Assembly (NCBI GenBank): GCA_946409885.1
Contig: CAMJYF010000034.1
Location: 1-10,126, forward strand
Reading direction: 5' to 3'
DNA: 10,126 nucleotides
Source of the DNA: an uncultured Clostridia bacterium
Lineage (GTDB): Bacteria > Bacillota > Clostridia > Oscillospirales > Acutalibacteraceae
Position numbers and translations under genes: made by a program. Within the stretch, counting starts at the first letter, position 1; the number at the start of each line of letters is the position of its first letter. The notes below the pieces were generated by a model, which was not told where the DNA came from, did no database searches, and saw nothing but the letters and a program-made list of their open reading frames with translations. Shown here in pieces: positions 6,520 through 10,126 of the stretch.

Positions 6520-6567
6520 GGGAGGCGCAAATCTCAATTGGCAGACCGCGATCACATGCCCCGCCGT

Positions 6568-8349
6568 TCAATTCCCGCCGTAAACCCAGTTCAGCCTGCC
6601 GTAGGGGGCGCTTTCGCCGCGGGTGTAGAAGGACATAATATTTCCGTCCTCATAGTTGTCCGCCCACTTGAAGGTGAAGGCGGCCTTTTGGTTTCCGGCC
6701 AGGCCCAGCATGGCTTTTTCCACCCGCAGCATCAGCCGGTTGCCCTCATAGCGGATGGCGGCGTCGCCCAGCTTTTCATAGCCCGCATCGGTAACGGCCT
6801 CCACGGCGGTTTTGCCGTTTGCGGGGGCGGTGCGGTTCACGCAGAAGTCGTAGCCCGCTTTCTCGCCCTTCACGTTGAGGAACAGCGTCATCCACGCTTC
6901 GTCCGTGGCGGGGGAGAGGGGAGAAGCGGTTTCCACGTAGTAATACAGGTACCGGCTGTCCTCCGCCACCTTGGCCCTGACGATGTCGTTCCGGCCGGTG
7001 TCGTCGGCGTAGTACAGGTCGCCGTAGCCCCGGCTGTCCCGGCGGAAGGTGTCGCCCCGGTAATCCCGGTAGACGGCCCTGACGGAGGGGTTGTCCCACT
7101 GGGCAAAGCTGCCGTTGACGTCGATGCTCACATAGGTGTTTTCCGGCAGCGTCGCCGTGCTGCGCTTGAACCGGGCGATGTAGTTCACCAGCTGCATATA
7201 GTAGTTGTCCCCCAGCGCCCCGGCGGCGGGTTCGATATCGCGGGAGTATTCCTCGGTGCAGTTGTCGCAGAAGCCCACCGGCTCGCTGTCCACAAACTGA
7301 TAACGCTGGGCGATCCACTCGTTGAAGCCGGTGACGAAGATGATATCCGGATCCAGCTTCAGGGCGTATTCCCACTGCTCCGTGAAGTTATAGCCGCGCA
7401 GCATGGCGTCCTCGGCGGTATCCTTCGCCCCGTTGTGCCAGCTTCTGCCGTGGTCGCTGCCGCCGTACCAGGCGGAGGAGCTGAACCGGACCGTATCGCA
7501 GTGCTGCGCCACGGACACGTTCATAATGCTTTTGTCCATGGGGGAGTTCTTGTAATAGGCGTCGAATTGGCCCAGCCGGCCGAATTCCATCCAGGGGAAG
7601 CCGTCGTCGTTCTTGTCGCTGTTGGGCCACTGCGTGGTCTTGATGCGGAAATAGTCGCGCGCGTCCGCCCGCAGCTCCGTGTCGTCCTTCCAGCCCACGA
7701 TCATGGGTTTGCCGTTCCAGCGGTACCACAGCTCGTCCAGGCGGGGGTATTGCGCCTTCAGCGCCGCGTTGTTGTAAAGCCCGTCGTAGATGGCGTTGAT
7801 GGTTCGCCCGGAGGCGGAATTGGTGTAAAACGCCAGCTGCGGCACCTTCCACCCGTCCTCCAGATAGCCGTACCACACGTCGATCAGGTCCTTTGCCCTT
7901 TCGATATAGGGCACGGCGTTGGTGGTATCGAACACGATAAAATCCACCCCCGCGTCCGTCAGCATCTGGCAGTGACGGGACAGGACCCACTTGTCGCTTT
8001 GCAGGTAGTAGCCGAACAGCGGCTCGCCCCAATGGTGGAAGGCCGCGTAGCCGCCGCCCCCGGCCGCCTCCCACCGCTCGGCGGTGAGATAGGCCTGCGG
8101 GTCTTTTTCCGTGATTTTCGTGATATCGTAGGGGCCGTCGGTGCCGTGCTCGCCCGCCCACAGAAAGTAGAAGACGCCCACCTGTTTTTCGCTCTCCCCG
8201 GCGGATATCACCTGTCTCCCCAGGGCGTCCACAGCCGCCAGCGAGCCGTTTTCCGTTACCGTTGTTTGCCGCAGGGGCGCCGACGCCCCAAAGCAGATGT
8301 TCCAGATCATTGTAAAAATCAATCCTACCTTTACCAACAATTGATACAT
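6568..8349 (-). CDS. Secreted GH71/GH99-like TIM-barrel protein with CBM9-like domain
   Basis: A 593-residue exported protein, probably acting on a polysaccharide outside the cell. Residues 1-24 form a signal peptide (VGLIFTMIWNICFGASA). Residues about 55-400 resemble the GH71/GH99/WbsX-like barrels: GVFYFLWAGEHGTDGPYDI (58-76) at the first strand, FDTTNA (140-145), and IFVTGFNEW, whose Glu344 is in the position of the conserved Asn-Glu-Trp motif of these families. Residues about 405-593 begin YVSIDVNGSFAQWDNP and continue with YLYYYVETASP and WMTLFLNV, the usual look of CBM9/DOMON-like modules. GGAGG (minus strand, 8357-8361) lies seven bases before the ATG at 8349 and excludes the longer reading that starts farther upstream. 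Catalysis is not proven and the substrate is unknown. Confidence 0.75.
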   Translation of the reverse strand: MYQLLVKVGLIFTMIWNICFGASAPLRQTTVTENGSLAAVDALGRQVISAGESEKQVGVFYFLWAGEHGTDGPYDITKITEKDPQAYLTAERWEAAGGGGYAAFHHWGEPLFGYYLQSDKWVLSRHCQMLTDAGVDFIVFDTTNAVPYIERAKDLIDVWYGYLEDGWKVPQLAFYTNSASGRTINAIYDGLYNNAALKAQYPRLDELWYRWNGKPMIVGWKDDTELRADARDYFRIKTTQWPNSDKNDDGFPWMEFGRLGQFDAYYKNSPMDKSIMNVSVAQHCDTVRFSSSAWYGGSDHGRSWHNGAKDTAEDAMLRGYNFTEQWEYALKLDPDIIFVTGFNEWIAQRYQFVDSEPVGFCDNCTEEYSRDIEPAAGALGDNYYMQLVNYIARFKRSTATLPENTYVSIDVNGSFAQWDNPSVRAVYRDYRGDTFRRDSRGYGDLYYADDTGRNDIVRAKVAEDSRYLYYYVETASPLSPATDEAWMTLFLNVKGEKAGYDFCVNRTAPANGKTAVEAVTDAGYEKLGDAAIRYEGNRLMLRVEKAMLGLAGNQKAAFTFKWADNYEDGNIMSFYTRGESAPYGRLNWVYGGN

Positions 8350-8356
8350 GACGTCG

Positions 8357-8361
8357 CCTCC
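8357..8361 (-). promoter_or_regulatory. Ribosome binding site of the glycosidase-like gene
   Basis: On the minus strand GGAGG sits seven bases upstream of the ATG at 8349. It decides the start, giving a protein that begins directly with its signal peptide instead of 29 extra residues. Confidence 0.75.
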
Positions 8362-8409
8362 GTTTTGATGACAAAAAAACAGGCGTGGGGCAAAGGCGCG
8401 ACGCGTGAA

Positions 8410-8441
8410 AAGCGATCCGCTGTAACGGAAAACCATCGCTT
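8410..8441 (-). terminator. Possible weak terminator or leader hairpin
   Basis: AAGCGAT and ATCGCTT (8410-8416 and 8435-8441) form a 7-bp stem, extended inside by CCG/CGG on one side of an asymmetric loop; the minus-strand exit is only TTTT. It lies between the 300-residue gene and the glycosidase-like gene. It could attenuate read-through. Confidence 0.35.
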
Positions 8442-8471
8442 CTCACACCTCAGGCCTTACACCTCACACCT
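8442..8471. repeat. Short direct repeats after the 300-residue gene
   Basis: CTCACACCT occurs at 8442-8450 and 8463-8471, and the offset motif ACACCTCA at 8445-8452 and 8459-8466. This is simple-sequence-like intergenic DNA that ends six bases before the stop codon of the minus-strand gene. Confidence 0.5.
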
Positions 8472-8477
8472 GAAGGA

Positions 8478-9380
8478 TTACTGCTGAATGCCGCCGCCGG
8501 GCTGTCCGCCGCCCATCAGGGATTGCAGCAGGCCGGGGCGCTTTTGCTTTTTCGGCTTGTATTTCGGCGGGTTCTGCAGCCGCAGCCGGGCGGAGCTGCT
8601 CTTGGCCAGCCGCTCGTTGGCCGCCAGCACCGGCTCCAGCATGGTGTCGGTCAGATAGGGCATGATCTGCTGGATGATGTGGGGATCGTTGTTGATCTCG
8701 CCCAGGATCGTCACCGCGATCAGGCTCTGCACCTCGTTGGTGCCGTCCTCGTACACCTCGCCCAGAATATTGAACAGCTTTTTCATCTGCTGGGGATTGT
8801 TGGAGCGGATCACGTCCATGATGAACCGGTTGGCGTGGTTCACAAAGAAATCCTCACACAGAAACTCGCCGTAGGTGTTGATATTGTTCTTGATCTCGTC
8901 CTTTAAGGAGGGAAACATCCCGGCCAGCTTGGTGGCCAGGGTGACGGGGTCGTAGGCCATGGCGCCGCTGCGGGCCGCCGCCTTGGAGACGGTGGCGGGG
9001 GCCTTCATCTTCACGTTCTCCTTTTTCTTGACCAGATAGGTATCCGTCATGTATTCGGAGATCTCGTTGACCAGGCTCTTCAGATCCTTTTCGCCGTATT
9101 CCTCCAGCACGAAAAGATAGGTGGTATCCAGCTGGAAGGCGGAATCATCTGTCAGGTCGATCTCGTTCGCCCCGAACAGCAGGTGTACCCGGTCCTTGTT
9201 GAACACGAACCGCGCCCGGCCCTTTTCGCTTTTGAAATCGATCACGGACTGGCTTTCCCGCTCATAGACCGGGGACGCCCCCCTGGGCGCGTCCGCTTTC
9301 CGCTCGGCGGTAAAACCGCAACTCGTCATGGCGGGTTCGATCCCCGCGTAGAGCGCTTCCATCATTTGTTGCTGTGTCAT
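8478..9380 (-). CDS. Unrecognised 300-residue cytoplasmic protein
   Basis: I cannot name the family. There is no signal peptide or membrane segment. Residues 1-120 look like an alpha/beta domain (YERESQSVIDFKSEKG, ARFVFNKDRVHLLF), ending in a helix about 97-115. Residues about 120-145 are a Lys/Ala-rich linker. Residues about 145-260 are mainly helical and could be a repeat-type scaffold (NTYGEFLCEDFFVNHANRF, MKKLFNILGEVYEDG, SLIAVTILGEI). The last 30 residues are basic then Gly/Gln-rich (PPKYKPKKQKRPG, GGGQPGGGIQQ), typical of a flexible tail. AAAAGGAG lies upstream of the ATG, supporting the start. The gene is flanked by a repeat array on the 5' side. It may be transcribed with the glycosidase-like gene, 128 bases downstream, but nothing links their functions. 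Confidence 0.75.
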   Translation of the reverse strand: MTQQQMMEALYAGIEPAMTSCGFTAERKADAPRGASPVYERESQSVIDFKSEKGRARFVFNKDRVHLLFGANEIDLTDDSAFQLDTTYLFVLEEYGEKDLKSLVNEISEYMTDTYLVKKKENVKMKAPATVSKAAARSGAMAYDPVTLATKLAGMFPSLKDEIKNNINTYGEFLCEDFFVNHANRFIMDVIRSNNPQQMKKLFNILGEVYEDGTNEVQSLIAVTILGEINNDPHIIQQIMPYLTDTMLEPVLAANERLAKSSSARLRLQNPPKYKPKKQKRPGLLQSLMGGGQPGGGIQQ

Positions 9381-9404
9381 ATTTTTGTCTCCTTTTAGTC
9401 GTCA

Positions 9405-9613
9405 AAAGTTAAGCGGCACTTCGTGCCTGAGTTAGGCGCTTCGCTGAGTTAGGCGCCGCTTCGCGGCTGAGTTAAGCGCTTCGCTGAGATAATCATACAA
9501 AACCGAGCATTTCAACACTGTCTCAGGCGCGTCAGCGCCGCTTAACTCAGTGCCGTCAGGCACGCTTAACTCAGGCGAAGCCGCCTAACTCAGCGCCACA
9601 GGCGCGCTTGACT
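9405..9613. repeat. Head-to-head hairpin repeat array
   Basis: An 11-base core TGAGTTARGCG occurs at 9405/9407-9415 (first copy diverged), 9428-9438, 9445-9455 and 9468-9478, with a decayed fifth at 9485. Spacing alternates 23, 17, 23, 17, i.e. a 40-base higher-order unit. After an AT-richer centre (9486-9525) the reverse core CGCYTAACTCA appears at 9539-9549, 9563-9573 and 9582-9592, with a diverged copy at 9605-9613. Between cores lie short hairpins: GGCAC/GTGCC (9415-9427), GCCGC/GCGGC (9455-9467), AGCG/CGCT (9475-9485), GGCGC/GCGCC (9526-9539), TGCC/GGCA (9551-9562), AGGCG/CGCCT (9573-9586), GCGCC/GGCGC (9593-9605). It occupies nearly the whole gap between the sugar kinase and the 300-residue gene. 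Confidence 0.85.
9489..9515 (-). promoter_or_regulatory. Possible promoter in the centre of the repeat array
   Basis: On the minus strand TTGAAA (9510-9515) is followed after 15 bases by GATTAT (9489-9494), in the only AT-rich part of the gap. It would drive the 300-residue gene, with half of the hairpin array in its 5' leader. The spacing is short and the match imperfect, so this is tentative. Confidence 0.25.
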
Positions 9614-9615
9614 AC

Positions 9616-10126
9616 CTATCCGTTCAGCGCCGCGAAGCTCTTTTTGTTCGCCTTATACAGCTCCTTGAACACGGCGTACTGTTTGTCGTAAACGGCCTTG
9701 TTGGCCGGGTTGGGGGTGTAGGTCCTGATCGCCGGGATCAGCTTTTTGGCGTCCTTAAAGCCATTTATCATGCCAAGGCCCACGGCGATGGTGACGGCCG
9801 CGCCCACCGCGCCCACGTTCTGGGGCTTGTCTACGGTCTCCACCTTTTTGCCCAGCACGTCGCTGAGGATCTGGCTGGTGGCGTAGGAAAGGGCGCCGCC
9901 GCCTACAAAGCGGATCGTCTCAGAGGACTTGACCTTCTTTTCCTCCGCCTCCATAAACCAGCGCAGGTGGTAGCACACGCCCTCGATGACGGCGCGGATC
10001 ATGTCGCTCTTGCCCGTCTCCAGCGACAGGTTGAAGAACATGCCCCGGGCGTTGGGGTCCTCAAAGGGGCAGCGGTTGCCGTGCAGCCACGGGGTGAAGA
10101 TCACGCCGTGGGCGCCGGCGGGCACC
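9616..10126 (-). CDS. FGGY-family carbohydrate kinase, C-terminal part
   Basis: These are the last 169 residues of a sugar kinase that continues beyond the right edge; its N-terminal substrate-binding half is outside the window. FGGY kinases transfer phosphate from ATP to sugars such as xylulose, gluconate, glycerol or ribulose in the cytoplasm. The visible part is the second actin-like domain: GVIFTPWLHGNRCPFEDPNARG, in the region after the substrate loop, EGVCYHLRWFME, and RFVGGGALSYATSQILSDVLGKK, the nucleotide-binding Gly-rich motif (here given in parts, GGGALS being the key), then NVGAVGAAVTIAVGLG. It most resembles the xylulokinase (XylB) branch, but substrate cannot be fixed without the missing half. 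It ends in TAG directly at the edge of the hairpin array. Confidence 0.88.
   Translation of the reverse strand, partial: VPAGAHGVIFTPWLHGNRCPFEDPNARGMFFNLSLETGKSDMIRAVIEGVCYHLRWFMEAEEKKVKSSETIRFVGGGALSYATSQILSDVLGKKVETVDKPQNVGAVGAAVTIAVGLGMINGFKDAKKLIPAIRTYTPNPANKAVYDKQYAVFKELYKANKKSFAALNG

Noticed and set aside
6466..8487. A 673-codon plus-strand open frame opposite the glycosidase-like gene.
   Set aside because: It also covers the inverted-repeat arm and intergenic DNA, has a biased Val/His/Arg composition, and the minus strand has a signal peptide, ribosome binding site and enzyme motifs.
9331..9347. GCGGGTTCGATCCCCGC looks exactly like a tRNA T-arm.
   Set aside because: No matching acceptor stem, D-arm or anticodon arm surrounds it, and it lies inside the 300-residue gene, where it encodes part of ALYAGIEPAM on the other strand.
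9405..9613. Could the repeated cores be a CRISPR array?
   Set aside because: Repeats are only about 11 bases, spacers are 6-13 bases and self-complementary, and the orientation flips midway; no cas gene is present.

Overview
The window looks like chromosomal DNA from a GC-rich, Gram-positive gut-type Clostridia, most likely of the Oscillospiraceae/Ruminococcaceae kind. This is inferred from strong AGGAGG-type ribosome binding sites, GCC/GGC/CTG-rich codon use, a secreted dockerin protein, a DUF5058-type membrane protein, a class I lysyl-tRNA synthetase directly behind greA, and several kinds of short intergenic palindromic repeat. No phage, integrase, transposase, CRISPR array, rRNA or tRNA gene was found.

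Layout, plus strand first. Positions 1-263 hold no recognisable gene. Positions 264-1732 carry two integral membrane proteins whose stop and start codons overlap (ATGA), so they are probably translationally coupled and work together. Positions 1795-3222 encode a secreted protein with a type I dockerin near its C-terminus. Positions 3277-5787 form a translation/transcription operon: greA, a class I lysyl-tRNA synthetase, and an EMAP-II/Trbp111-type tRNA-binding domain, closed by a clear intrinsic terminator. The tRNA-binding domain lies in the same frame as the synthetase, separated by one TAA and a Glu/Pro-rich linker, and an AGGAGG plus GTG sits inside that linker. The gene is therefore either a fusion split by a nonsense codon or a domain made separately. 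Positions 5931-6350 encode a small chagasin-like (I42) cysteine-peptidase inhibitor with an N-terminal hydrophobic segment, preceded by two small palindromes and followed by a terminator that can serve both strands.

The minus strand starts after a 95-base element with perfect 26-base inverted ends (6425-6519). It carries a secreted TIM-barrel glycosidase-like protein with a C-terminal CBM9/DOMON-like domain (6568-8349), an unrecognised 300-residue protein (8478-9380), and the C-terminal third of an FGGY sugar kinase that runs off the right edge (9616-10126). Between the last two lies a structured repeat array (9405-9613): four copies of an 11-base core in one orientation, an AT-richer centre, then four copies in the other orientation, with small hairpins between them whose stems differ in sequence but keep pairing.

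The strongest leads are the stop-interrupted LysRS/tRNA-binding-domain locus with its internal ribosome binding site, and the hairpin array at 9405-9613. The other genes mostly read as ordinary housekeeping, secreted-protein and carbohydrate functions of a gut anaerobe.
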